Assembly: GCA_046296295.1 (NCBI GenBank)
Contig: JBKBLG010000015.1
Span: 1 to 64,000 of the forward strand
Reading direction: 5' to 3'
DNA: 64,000 nucleotides
Source of the DNA: UBA10646 sp046296295
Lineage (GTDB): Bacteria; Bacteroidota; Bacteroidia; Chitinophagales; Chitinophagaceae
The position numbers were made by a program, and so were the translations under genes. Below the pieces are notes generated by a model that saw only the letters and a list, made by a program, of their open reading frames with translations, had not been told where the DNA came from and searched no databases. This document shows positions 51,936-59,616 of this stretch, one piece after another (position 1 is the stretch's first letter; every line of letters starts with the position of its first letter).

Positions 51936-53978
51936 ATGATGTACTTACGTAAATGTTTATTGCTCTTAACAGCAGTAAGCACTGCTGTGGTTTCGATAGC
52001 GCAAGATCCATGGCGTATTCAAACCAATAATGTTAACGCAAGTAACTATTACGGAATAACTGTTGCCAATGGTATGATTGGGGTAGTAAGTGCACCGGAG
52101 CCCTTCAAGGTTCGAGAAGTAGTATTAGCGGGTGCTTACGATCAGTACGGCCGAGGCAGGGTAAGTAATTTTTTAAAAAGCTTCAATCTGCTGAATGGTT
52201 ATCTCGAGATAGATGGCCGCCGACTCGATGGCAGTAACACCAGCAACATGGTGCAATCGCTAGATATGAAAGGGGCCGCATTTACCGCAAGGTTCAAACA
52301 TGCCGATAAGGCAGAGGTTACTTATACCTACTACGCATTGCGTCATCTACCCTTTACGGTACTGATGGATGTGCAAGTGAAGGCACTTAAAAATATCACC
52401 CTAGGAGCGGCAAGCGTTATGGAGGCTCCCGATGCACTTCGCGATGTGCAGAATTATTACAACGAAATAGATCGGCCGCATGTAACCATATCGTTGCTTA
52501 CATCTGCTGCAAAAAGCCCAACGGGTAAGTTGTTGATGTGTGCTAGCAATACTTTTTTATTTCAAGAAAGTCATGGTAAAGAACCGAAAGTAATTCACGA
52601 AATGTGGGATAATGCCATGCACTTGGCTAAGTTTTCAAAAACATTGAAAGCTGGTGAAACTTATCAATACAGTATTGTAGGCAGTAGTATTACCAGTGCA
52701 CACCACGATGATCCTTTGAATGAAGCTGAACGCTTAACTATATATGCCAAATTAGAGGGTCGTGATCGGTTGCTTCAATTTCATCAACAAGCATGGAACG
52801 AACTTTGGAAAAGTGATATTCAAATAGAAGGCGATGCACAAGCACAGCAAGATGTACATAGCATGTTGTATCATTTGTATTCTTTTACTCGTGAGGGTAC
52901 TGCCTATAGCCCTAGCCCAATGGGTTTAAGTGGGTTAGGTTACAATGGTCATGTGTTTTGGGATACAGAATTGTGGATGTTTCCCGCCTTGCTTATTATG
53001 CAACCTGCTATGGCTAAAAGTATGCTGATGTATCGTTTTGAACGGCTCGAAGCGGCTAAAAAAAATGCCTTTGCGCATGGTTATAAGGGAGCAATGTACC
53101 CTTGGGAAAGTGCAGTCACAGGCGTTGAAGAAACCCCGGTATGGGCGTTGAGCGGCCCCTTTGAACATCACATTACTGCCGATGTTGCTATTGCATTTTG
53201 GAATTACTATTGTGTAACACAAGACAAGCAATTTCTCCGTGAAAAAGCATGGCCGGTATTACAAGCCACTGCCGATTTTTGGGCTAGCAGGGTAGAGCGA
53301 AATGGCCCCGGTAAGTTTGATATTAAAAACGTAGTAGCTGCCGATGAATGGGCCGAAAATGTAGACAATAATGCCTTCACCAATGCCGCTGCGAAAGCTA
53401 ACCTACAAATGGCCAATGCAGCAGCCGTTATTTTAGGTGTGCCGGAAAATGCCGATTGGAAGCTGGTGGCAGAAAACATACCCATCTTACAATTTGAAAA
53501 CGGTGTTACCCGCGAGCATGCCACTTATAAAGGCGAGGGCATTAAGCAGGCCGATGTTAACCTCTTAGCATATCCACTCAAAGAAATTACCGATATTGCT
53601 CGTATTAAAGCCGATTTAGAGTACTATACTGTAAGGGTGCCAAACGAAGGAACCCCAGCAATGACGCAAGGAGTTTTCGCCCTACTTTACAGTAGGCTTG
53701 GCGATGCAGAAAAAGCAGCCTTTTGGTTTAAAGATGCTTATATCCCTAACCTAAACCCGCCGTTTCGTGTAATTGCCGAAACTAAAGGTGGTACAAACCC
53801 GTATTTCGCAACAGGTGCCGGTGGTATTTTGCAAGCTGTAATCATGGGTTTTGGTGGTATAGAAATTACCCCCAATGGCATTACTCAAATAAAAACCGCA
53901 TTACCAAAAGGATGGAAAAAAGTTACCATTACTGGTGCAGGCAGCGAAGAAAAAACCTTTGTTAACAGTGCACCATAA
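51936..53978 (+). CDS. GH65-like (alpha/alpha)6 glycosidase or phosphorylase, secreted
   Basis: The 680-residue product starts with a signal peptide (MMYLRKCLLLLTA through SIAQ). It resembles glycoside hydrolase family 65: an N-terminal beta-sandwich, the barrel block GYNGHVFWDTELWMFPALL near residue 335, and the acid-site region AADEWAENVDNNAFTN near 470, where the DE corresponds to the family's general-acid Glu. Most bacterial GH65 members are cytosolic disaccharide phosphorylases. Export suggests instead a hydrolase like the glucosylgalactosyl-hydroxylysine glucosidase branch. A near-copy of the motif (52282) lies in FTARF. Confidence 0.82.
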   Translation: MMYLRKCLLLLTAVSTAVVSIAQDPWRIQTNNVNASNYYGITVANGMIGVVSAPEPFKVREVVLAGAYDQYGRGRVSNFLKSFNLLNGYLEIDGRRLDGSNTSNMVQSLDMKGAAFTARFKHADKAEVTYTYYALRHLPFTVLMDVQVKALKNITLGAASVMEAPDALRDVQNYYNEIDRPHVTISLLTSAAKSPTGKLLMCASNTFLFQESHGKEPKVIHEMWDNAMHLAKFSKTLKAGETYQYSIVGSSITSAHHDDPLNEAERLTIYAKLEGRDRLLQFHQQAWNELWKSDIQIEGDAQAQQDVHSMLYHLYSFTREGTAYSPSPMGLSGLGYNGHVFWDTELWMFPALLIMQPAMAKSMLMYRFERLEAAKKNAFAHGYKGAMYPWESAVTGVEETPVWALSGPFEHHITADVAIAFWNYYCVTQDKQFLREKAWPVLQATADFWASRVERNGPGKFDIKNVVAADEWAENVDNNAFTNAAAKANLQMANAAAVILGVPENADWKLVAENIPILQFENGVTREHATYKGEGIKQADVNLLAYPLKEITDIARIKADLEYYTVRVPNEGTPAMTQGVFALLYSRLGDAEKAAFWFKDAYIPNLNPPFRVIAETKGGTNPYFATGAGGILQAVIMGFGGIEITPNGITQIKTALPKGWKKVTITGAGSEEKTFVNSAP

Positions 53979-53987
53979 GTAAATCGG

Positions 53988-54036
53988 GTACCTTGCGGTA
54001 AATGATGTACTACACACTCATTTGCCGCAAGGTAAA
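53988..54036. repeat. Inverted motif pair with a shared variant base
   Basis: TACCTTGCGGTAAATGA (53989-54005) and TCATTTGCCGCAAGGTA (54018-54034) pair over 17 bp with one G-T-type mismatch and a 12-base loop. Both arms carry TTGC instead of TTAC, so the stem is conserved although the sequence has changed. Confidence 0.88.
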
Positions 54037-54087
54037 AAATGTTAATTCTATTCTTGGCTACAATATAATTGATGCAAAGCGTTAATA

Positions 54088-54687
54088 TTAATATGTAACA
54101 ACTTTAGAATGTATTGTTACGCCAGATACATCCCTAGCATATTCAATGGTTACTGTTTTTCCGGCTGCATCTAAATTCGCAGTAAGAATGCTGCTGGTTT
54201 TATTTTCTATGCAGTCTCTCGAGGTACAAGAACCGTTACTAGTCCACCCTGCTTTATTGCGGCCGTATCGAATACCTTCCCAATCAATAAGTGGTATTGA
54301 AGATGCTTTGTAATCAGATGCATTCAGTACTTCTTTATTATGTTGATCAAGCACAACAAAGTCTGTGATATATACAAACTGGTTATTGTAGGTAATTTTA
54401 AAATGAACTCGGTCTGCATCTGGATAATTCGGTAATAGAGCATCTATCTCGTCAAAGAGAGGCATCAACTTATACTTACACCCGTTATTTATTGCTGCTA
54501 TCGTTGTTGCATCAAATAGCTTGGTTGAATCTTTGTAAAAGCTTGCTCCCTTTTGTTGCGATGTGCCTATCTTAATTTTTTCTTTTTCATAAGGTTTGTC
54601 AAGATCGGTATTTTGTTCTGCCTGCTTTTTGCAGCCTAGCGTTACCATTGTTAGTAATATAACAATCGATAAAAGTGTTTTTTTCAT
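54088..54687 (-). CDS. Hypothetical lipoprotein
   Basis: The 199-residue protein has a signal peptide with lipobox TLGC (Cys19). The mature part is polar, with two Cys in GSCTSRDC, and no family I recognise. A KFKITYNNQFVYITDFVVLD-type strand pattern suggests a beta-rich fold. It should be anchored to the outer or inner membrane. The 170-base upstream stretch (54690-54850) is very AT-rich. Confidence 0.7.
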   Translation of the reverse strand: MKKTLLSIVILLTMVTLGCKKQAEQNTDLDKPYEKEKIKIGTSQQKGASFYKDSTKLFDATTIAAINNGCKYKLMPLFDEIDALLPNYPDADRVHFKITYNNQFVYITDFVVLDQHNKEVLNASDYKASSIPLIDWEGIRYGRNKAGWTSNGSCTSRDCIENKTSSILTANLDAAGKTVTIEYARDVSGVTIHSKVVTY

Positions 54688-54853
54688 ACATTAAGTTTAA
54701 AATTAACTGGATAATGCAAATTCGCTTTGCTTGCGTCTACTCTTTGTATTATAGTGGTTTTTCGATTGCACATCCCCCACTCAAAATATATTTTTTTTAT
54801 GAAATTATTATTTTTAAATAATTAAAAAAATTTTTTTTGAATTTTATGTGTTT

Positions 54854-54869
54854 CATTTACCGTAAGGTG
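54854..54869. repeat. Iterated motif, intergenic copy
   Basis: CATTTACCGTAAGGT lies 30 bases from the terminator hairpin of the peptide transporter gene. Confidence 0.9.
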
Positions 54870-54899
54870 AATTTTTAATCTGATAACAAATAAAAAAAT

Positions 54900-54922
54900 A
54901 AAGGCGGCCATTGGCCGCCTTT
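54900..54922 (-). terminator. 10-bp GC-rich hairpin after the peptide transporter
   Basis: AAAGGCGGCC/GGCCGCCTTT (54900-54909 with 54913-54922) around a 3-base loop lies 31 bases beyond the transporter stop, followed on the minus strand by a T-rich run. Confidence 0.8.
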
Positions 54923-54953
54923 ATGGTAAAATGGCTATAGGTGCAATGTAAGC

Positions 54954-56681
54954 TTACTTTACACCGTGCATCATTTTTTTCAATTTCGGACTTAATACAA
55001 ACAGTAACAAAGCTGCCACACCACTTAATACTACAAACACCATAAAAAACTCAAATAGGTTGTGAATGGTTACACCAGCAAAAGTGGGGTAGGTTGTTTC
55101 AATTTTTAGCTTGGCAAGCTCGTCTGCTTGCGCTGCGGTTAAGGTTGCTTTACCATCGAGCACTTGCTGTAGGTCTATACCTTTTTTAGCTGCTTCTTCA
55201 AATTTATCGCCTGTGGGTGGTAATATAGCACCAAGTGTACCTGCTAAGGCGTAGCCCGCAGCATTGCCAATAAACCAAACCCCCATTAATAACGATGAAA
55301 AACGCTTAGGAGCCAACTTACTTACCAACGATAAGCCAATAGGGCTCAAACACAATTCGCCCAATGTATGAAATAGGTACATCACAAACAACCAAATTAC
55401 GCCCAACTTGCCACTCGTGCCCAAATCTTTCACCTGATAGGCAATAATTAAGTAGCCAACGCTTAACAATGCTAAACCATATGATTGCTTAACGGTGCTA
55501 CCCGGCTCCATACCTCGCTTTTGCAGCCACAACCAAAGAATACTGAATGGTATTGCAAAAGCAATTACAAAAATTGAATTGGCATTTTGTACGAACGATG
55601 GGGGCATGTTCCAACCTAAAAAATTAAGGTCGGTTTGCTTATCGGCAACAAACGTAAGCGAACTGCCAGCCTGTTCAAAAGCACTCCAGAAAAAGATAAC
55701 GAAGAAGGCTACGGTGTACATTACCAAAATACGGTCGCGCTCTACATTTGTAATACTCTTATCCGTTAAAATTAACACAGCCAAGCTAATACCAGCGCTG
55801 TAAATGAAAGGATACACCCATACTTTAATAGGGTTTTGTACCGCAACTGTGCTATCAATACTTAAATAGTGAAACCCAAAAAATAAAGCTACCATCAATA
55901 CCACTACACTACCAATAGCAATAGGGGTAAATTGTGCTTTTTCTGCTTCATCACTTGCAGTATTTATGGCGCTATTGAACGAAGGCTTACCGCCAATAGC
56001 AACGCCATCGGGTGTTACAATATACTTATTCTTTAAAATATAAAACACCATAGTACCCAACAGCATTGCAACACCTGCCGCCAAAAAGCCCCATTTAAAT
56101 GCGGTAACATCACGTACTGTTTTTTCAACACCGCCCACTATTTCAACACTTTTCACATCTCCAAGAATAGGGCAAATGGTCATACCCAATAAAGCTCCCA
56201 CATTAATACCCATATAAAAAACGGTGAAAGCACTATCGAGCCGCGTATCGCCTTTCGGATACAAACTACCCACCATGCTCGAAATGTTCGGTTTAAAAAA
56301 GCCATTCCCCAAAATAATCACCCCTAAAGCACCCCACATCATCAGTTTGGCACTTTCAAGGTTGGTGGCATAAGTGTAACCACTGGTAAAAAGCAAAATT
56401 TGGCCAATAGCCATAACCAAGCCACCCAACATAATACAGTTACGGTTACCTAAGTAACGGTCGCTAATATAGCCACCCAACATAGGCGTTAAATAACATA
56501 AACCCAAGAAGCCACCATAAATAATAGAAGCATCTTTATCACTAAAAGCAAGAGCGTTCACCAAAAAAAGCGTTAACAAGGCACGCATGCCATAAAAGTT
56601 AAAACGCTCCCACATTTCTGTGGTGAACAACACATACAAGCCCTTCGGATGCCCAGTTTGGGCAGGCGCAGCATTCGTCAT
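54954..56681 (-). CDS. Peptide MFS transporter (POT/PTR2 family)
   Basis: The 575-residue protein is a proton-coupled di/tripeptide importer. The ExxER motif is present in TEMWERFNFYG (E22, E25, R26), with GGYISDRYLGNR and FFKPNISSMVGSLYP also typical. About 12-14 helices span the protein, with a long insertion between helices (about 225-265) and a C-terminal extension before the last helices, as in Bacteroidota POT proteins. It sits in the inner membrane. It is monocistronic. Confidence 0.93.
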   Translation of the reverse strand: MTNAAPAQTGHPKGLYVLFTTEMWERFNFYGMRALLTLFLVNALAFSDKDASIIYGGFLGLCYLTPMLGGYISDRYLGNRNCIMLGGLVMAIGQILLFTSGYTYATNLESAKLMMWGALGVIILGNGFFKPNISSMVGSLYPKGDTRLDSAFTVFYMGINVGALLGMTICPILGDVKSVEIVGGVEKTVRDVTAFKWGFLAAGVAMLLGTMVFYILKNKYIVTPDGVAIGGKPSFNSAINTASDEAEKAQFTPIAIGSVVVLMVALFFGFHYLSIDSTVAVQNPIKVWVYPFIYSAGISLAVLILTDKSITNVERDRILVMYTVAFFVIFFWSAFEQAGSSLTFVADKQTDLNFLGWNMPPSFVQNANSIFVIAFAIPFSILWLWLQKRGMEPGSTVKQSYGLALLSVGYLIIAYQVKDLGTSGKLGVIWLFVMYLFHTLGELCLSPIGLSLVSKLAPKRFSSLLMGVWFIGNAAGYALAGTLGAILPPTGDKFEEAAKKGIDLQQVLDGKATLTAAQADELAKLKIETTYPTFAGVTIHNLFEFFMVFVVLSGVAALLLFVLSPKLKKMMHGVK

Positions 56682-56761
56682 GTTAAAAAGTTAAGTCAGA
56701 AAAAATCATAGTTAATGCCCGCCAAAATAGTAAATAATGCCTTACATATACCAGTTGGTAG

Positions 56762-56850
56762 TATTTGGGCGTTGCGGCCATGAGGCCGCCGGGCTTTTCG
56801 TTTCAATGTGCAACCGCAACAGCGGTTGCCATTTCCACTACAATCCCTAA
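56762..56850. repeat. GC-rich hairpin element (possible dispersed repeat)
   Basis: A stem GCGGCC/GGCCGC (56774-56789) is followed by CCGGGCTTTTCGTTTCAA, a second stem GCAACCGC/GCGGTTGC (56810-56829) and CATTTCCACTACAATCCC. The arrangement (CCGG-type start, central hairpin, CNCTNCNATCC end) recalls 31198-31259. It lies between divergent genes. Confidence 0.45.
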
Positions 56851-56900
56851 CGCAAAGGCAGCAGTTATAAGCAAAATGCAGGCAAGCCAATGTACAAACG

Positions 56901-56908
56901 TATCTTTG
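56901..56908 (+). promoter_or_regulatory. -7 element abutting the obg start
   Basis: TATCTTTG ends 7 bases before the ATG at 56916, so the obg transcript would be leaderless or nearly so. A clear -33 TTG is not visible. Confidence 0.5.
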
Positions 56909-56915
56909 TACGCAC

Positions 56916-57917
56916 ATGGAAAGAACAAATTTCATCGATTACATACGTGTATTTTGTAAGAGTGGCCACGGCGGAGCAGGTAGCCGCCACATGATGCGTA
57001 CCAAATACAACCCAATGGCCGGGCCCGACGGTGGCGATGGTGGCCGTGGTGGCCATATCATTTTGCGTGGCAACCAACAGTTATGGACACTACTACACTT
57101 GCGTTACTACAAAAATGTAATTGCCGACAACGGCATGCCTGGCGATAAAAACAATCGTACCGGTGCTCAAGGAAAAGATATCATCATAGAAGTACCGCTT
57201 GGTACAGTAGCCCGCGATGAAGAAACAGGCGAAGTTGCCGTTGAAATTTTAGAAGACGGGCAAGAGTTCATTCTTATGAAAGGTGGCCGTGGGGGCCTGG
57301 GTAATAGCAATTTTGCTACCGCTACTAACCAAGCACCAGAGTATGCTCAACCCGGCGAGCCGGGCGTTGAAGGTTGGAAGCTACTAGAGCTAAAAGTACT
57401 TGCCGATGTTGGTTTGGTGGGCTTCCCTAACGCTGGTAAGAGTACCTTATTAAGTAGTATTAGTGCTGCCAAGCCTAAAATTGCTAATTACGCTTTTACT
57501 ACCCTAACACCGCAATTGGGTATGGTTGAATACAGAGAAGGCAAAAGCTTTTGTATGGCCGATTTGCCCGGTATTATTGAAGGTGCAGCAGAAGGCAAAG
57601 GGCTTGGGCATCGCTTCTTAAGGCATATAGAGCGTAACTCGGTATTGCTTTTTTTAATTCCTGCCGATAGTGCCGATCATGCTAAAGAGTATCATATTTT
57701 ATTGAAAGAGCTAGAAGCATACAACCCCGATATGTTGCATAAAGACCGTATTATCGCTATCAGCAAAAGCGATATGCTCGACGATGAGTTGAAGGCTGCC
57801 ATCGTACAAGAACTCCCGACAGATGTACCACATTTTTTTATCTCTAGTGTGGCTAACATAGGCTTACAACCTTTGAAAGATGCTTTGTGGCAATTGCTCA
57901 ATAAGCCTGCAGTATAA
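56916..57917 (+). CDS. obg: GTPase Obg/CgtA
   Basis: The 333-residue essential GTPase acts in 50S ribosome assembly and stress control. The glycine-rich Obg fold occupies about 1-160 (KSGHGGAGSRHMMR, GPDGGDGGRGGHI, GGRGGLGNSNFATATNQAPEYAQ). The G domain has G1 GFPNAGKST near 168, DLPGIIEGAAEGKGLGHRFLRHIER and ISKSD. It lacks the C-terminal OCT domain, as is usual for Bacteroidota. The ATG is placed 7 bases after a TAnnTTTG box. Confidence 0.96.
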   Translation: MERTNFIDYIRVFCKSGHGGAGSRHMMRTKYNPMAGPDGGDGGRGGHIILRGNQQLWTLLHLRYYKNVIADNGMPGDKNNRTGAQGKDIIIEVPLGTVARDEETGEVAVEILEDGQEFILMKGGRGGLGNSNFATATNQAPEYAQPGEPGVEGWKLLELKVLADVGLVGFPNAGKSTLLSSISAAKPKIANYAFTTLTPQLGMVEYREGKSFCMADLPGIIEGAAEGKGLGHRFLRHIERNSVLLFLIPADSADHAKEYHILLKELEAYNPDMLHKDRIIAISKSDMLDDELKAAIVQELPTDVPHFFISSVANIGLQPLKDALWQLLNKPAV

Positions 57918-57919
57918 TT

Positions 57920-57936
57920 ACTTTTACCGTAAGGCG
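57920..57936. repeat. Iterated motif, intergenic copy
   Basis: TTTTACCGTAAGGC lies just after the obg stop and 15 bases before the long hairpin. Confidence 0.9.
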
Positions 57937-57950
57937 CTCATTTTGACAAT

Positions 57951-57995
57951 TTAAAAAGTAATGGGCTCGCCTTCGGCGAGCCCATTACTTTTTAA
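57951..57995. terminator. 21-bp perfect hairpin terminator (GGGCTCGCC family)
   Basis: Arms 57951-57971 and 57975-57995 are exact reverse complements around TTC, with A5 and T5 outer ends. It lies between convergent genes, and the stop of the small gene at 57992 is inside the arm. Confidence 0.88.
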
Positions 57996-58246
57996 TTCTT
58001 ATTGCAAATGAAAATAAACGCCTTTAATTCTTTCGCTCTCATCATTTGCTGTATTAAATGCGGTTTTTTAATGATTTTATGCTTATTTAAATCGATCACC
58101 TCTGAAACTTTACAAAACACTTCAAAATTCTCAACACTATACAAAATATCATTTAATTGGTCGAGCATTGCATTCACTTGTTGTTCGTTCAACAAATTGC
58201 GTTTAGCAAGTACTAACAAATCTCTGTTCCAAAAATTACCGTTCAT
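57992..58246 (-). CDS. Small hypothetical helical protein
   Basis: The 84-residue frame (MNGNFWNRDLLVLAKRNLLN start) is charged and mostly helical by eye, with no signal or membrane segment and no family I know. It ends within the bidirectional hairpin, a placement also seen for other real genes here. An antisense frame of similar length overlaps, so some doubt remains. Confidence 0.5.
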   Translation of the reverse strand: MNGNFWNRDLLVLAKRNLLNEQQVNAMLDQLNDILYSVENFEVFCKVSEVIDLNKHKIIKKPHLIQQMMRAKELKAFIFICNKN

Positions 58247-58314
58247 ATTACAACATTTAGTTGCATTTAAATAGGGAGATTATTGCAGTGGTTCGCTTAC
58301 TTGTACCAGAGAAT

Positions 58315-58446
58315 TTAACCTACAGATTTTCTATTCGGACATCCACATTGCTTGCTGTAACTACTCCTGCCAAACACACCACAAGAACTTACCACTACAC
58401 TTAGTAATAACACAATTATTAAATAATGGTTTAGTTTCTTACGCAT
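58315..58446 (-). CDS. Small lipoprotein, 43 residues
   Basis: The minus strand from ATG 58446 to TAA 58315 encodes 43 residues. MRKKLNHY is a charged N-terminus, LIIVLLLSVVV a hydrophobic core, and SSC (Cys22) a good lipobox. The mature lipopeptide is 22 residues and ends in KQCGCPNRKSVG, with a CxC motif. It follows divergently behind the glycosyltransferase start. Tiny Cys-rich lipoproteins of this type occur in Bacteroidota, but I know no function. Confidence 0.72.
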   Translation of the reverse strand: MRKKLNHYLIIVLLLSVVVSSCGVFGRSSYSKQCGCPNRKSVG

Positions 58447-58530
58447 AAGGCATCTAAATTAGCAGTTTTATTGCTGTAAAAATCAAATTATTAGCCGCTG
58501 AGCTTAAAAAAAAACATAAAAAATAGCACT

Positions 58531-59607
58531 GTGCTAGTGGCACCACTCGATTGGGGGTTGGGTCATGCCACCCGTTGCATGTACATTATCAATGCTTTAT
58601 TGGCCGCCCATGCTCGTGTAATTATTGCTGCTTCCGGTAGGCAAGCGAGTTGGTTACAGCAGCAGTATCCAATGCTGAAAGTACTACGAATACCCGGCTA
58701 CGAGGTTAAATATGCTAAGAGAGGGGTATTACTGCCATTGGTGTTGTTACAACAGCTGCCTCGTATAATGCGTACCATTCGAGCAGAGCACCGGTGGTTA
58801 GAGCAAGCGGTTAAAAAGTACAATATCGATATTGTGCTGTCTGATAATCGCTATGGCTTACACACCAAACTAGTGCCGTGTATTTTTATTACGCATCAAC
58901 TTACCATTGCCACTCCCACGGCTATAATCACCAAAATGGTGCAGCACATCAATTACCGTTACATACAGCAGTTTAATGCTTGTTGGGTGCCCGATATTGG
59001 CCTTACGGCAAATGCCCTTGCGGGTACTTTATCGCACCCGCAACAATTGCCAACTATATCGGTACATTATATAGGCTGGCTTAGCCGACTACAACCTGTA
59101 CCAGTTGCAGCTAGCATTGTAATTGATTTTTTGGTGATGCTGAGCGGGCCAGAACCGCAGCGTACAATTTTCGAAGCATTGGTGGTAAAAGCAGCAGCAG
59201 CTATGCCCCAAAAAAAATTTTTGTTACTAAGAGCACTTCCGCAAAGCAATAAGGCTTTAAAGGTTTCATCTAATATAAGCGTGTTCAACCATGCCGATGC
59301 TGCTACCATTAGTGCATGGGTGGCTCAAGCCGAATATATTATTACCCGAAGTGGTTATACCACATTAATGGAAGTATTACCATTAGGTAAGCGTTGTATT
59401 TGTATTCCCACACCGGGGCAAACAGAGCAGGAGTATCTGGCTACGTACCTTATGCAGCGGCGGTGGGCATTTGCCGTAAGGCAGTCGCAATTTTCTGTAG
59501 CCACACTGCAAGCAGCTTTATTATTTGATTATGCTTTTGTGCAACCCGCTGCAACAGCCGACATTGCCGCATTGGTTGCTGCACAGTTAGCAGGAGAAAC
59601 CCTGTAG
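58531..59607 (+). CDS. Glycosyltransferase, MurG-like GT-B fold
   Basis: The 358-residue product resembles the UDP-glycosyltransferase/MurG-like proteins of Bacteroidota: APLDWGLGHATRC at 4-16 (GxGHxxR donor/acceptor loop), DIVLSDNRYGLH, CIFITHQL and a C-terminal donor-binding segment ARSGYTTLMEVL-type (ITRSGYTTLMEVLPLG) with PTPGQTEQEYLA. No ATG fits: the first usable start is GTG at 58531, and an upstream extension would lack any standard start. Motif copies lie at 59001 (GLTAN) and 59471 (FAVRQ). Confidence 0.82.
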   Translation: MLVAPLDWGLGHATRCMYIINALLAAHARVIIAASGRQASWLQQQYPMLKVLRIPGYEVKYAKRGVLLPLVLLQQLPRIMRTIRAEHRWLEQAVKKYNIDIVLSDNRYGLHTKLVPCIFITHQLTIATPTAIITKMVQHINYRYIQQFNACWVPDIGLTANALAGTLSHPQQLPTISVHYIGWLSRLQPVPVAASIVIDFLVMLSGPEPQRTIFEALVVKAAAAMPQKKFLLLRALPQSNKALKVSSNISVFNHADAATISAWVAQAEYIITRSGYTTLMEVLPLGKRCICIPTPGQTEQEYLATYLMQRRWAFAVRQSQFSVATLQAALLFDYAFVQPAATADIAALVAAQLAGETL

Positions 59608-59612
59608 CTTTG
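59605..59612 (+). promoter_or_regulatory. -7 element abutting the nadE start
   Basis: TAGCTTTG ends four bases before the nadE ATG at 59617; its TAG is also the stop codon of the glycosyltransferase. It would give a leaderless nadE mRNA. The overlap with a stop codon makes a chance match possible. Confidence 0.4.
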
Positions 59613-59616
59613 CAGC

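Noticed and set aside
58002..58274. 90-residue plus-strand frame antisense to the small gene at 57992-58246
   Set aside because: The minus-strand frame has more protein-like, charged composition and ends in the shared hairpin. The plus frame reads as hydrophobic/Cys-rich antisense.
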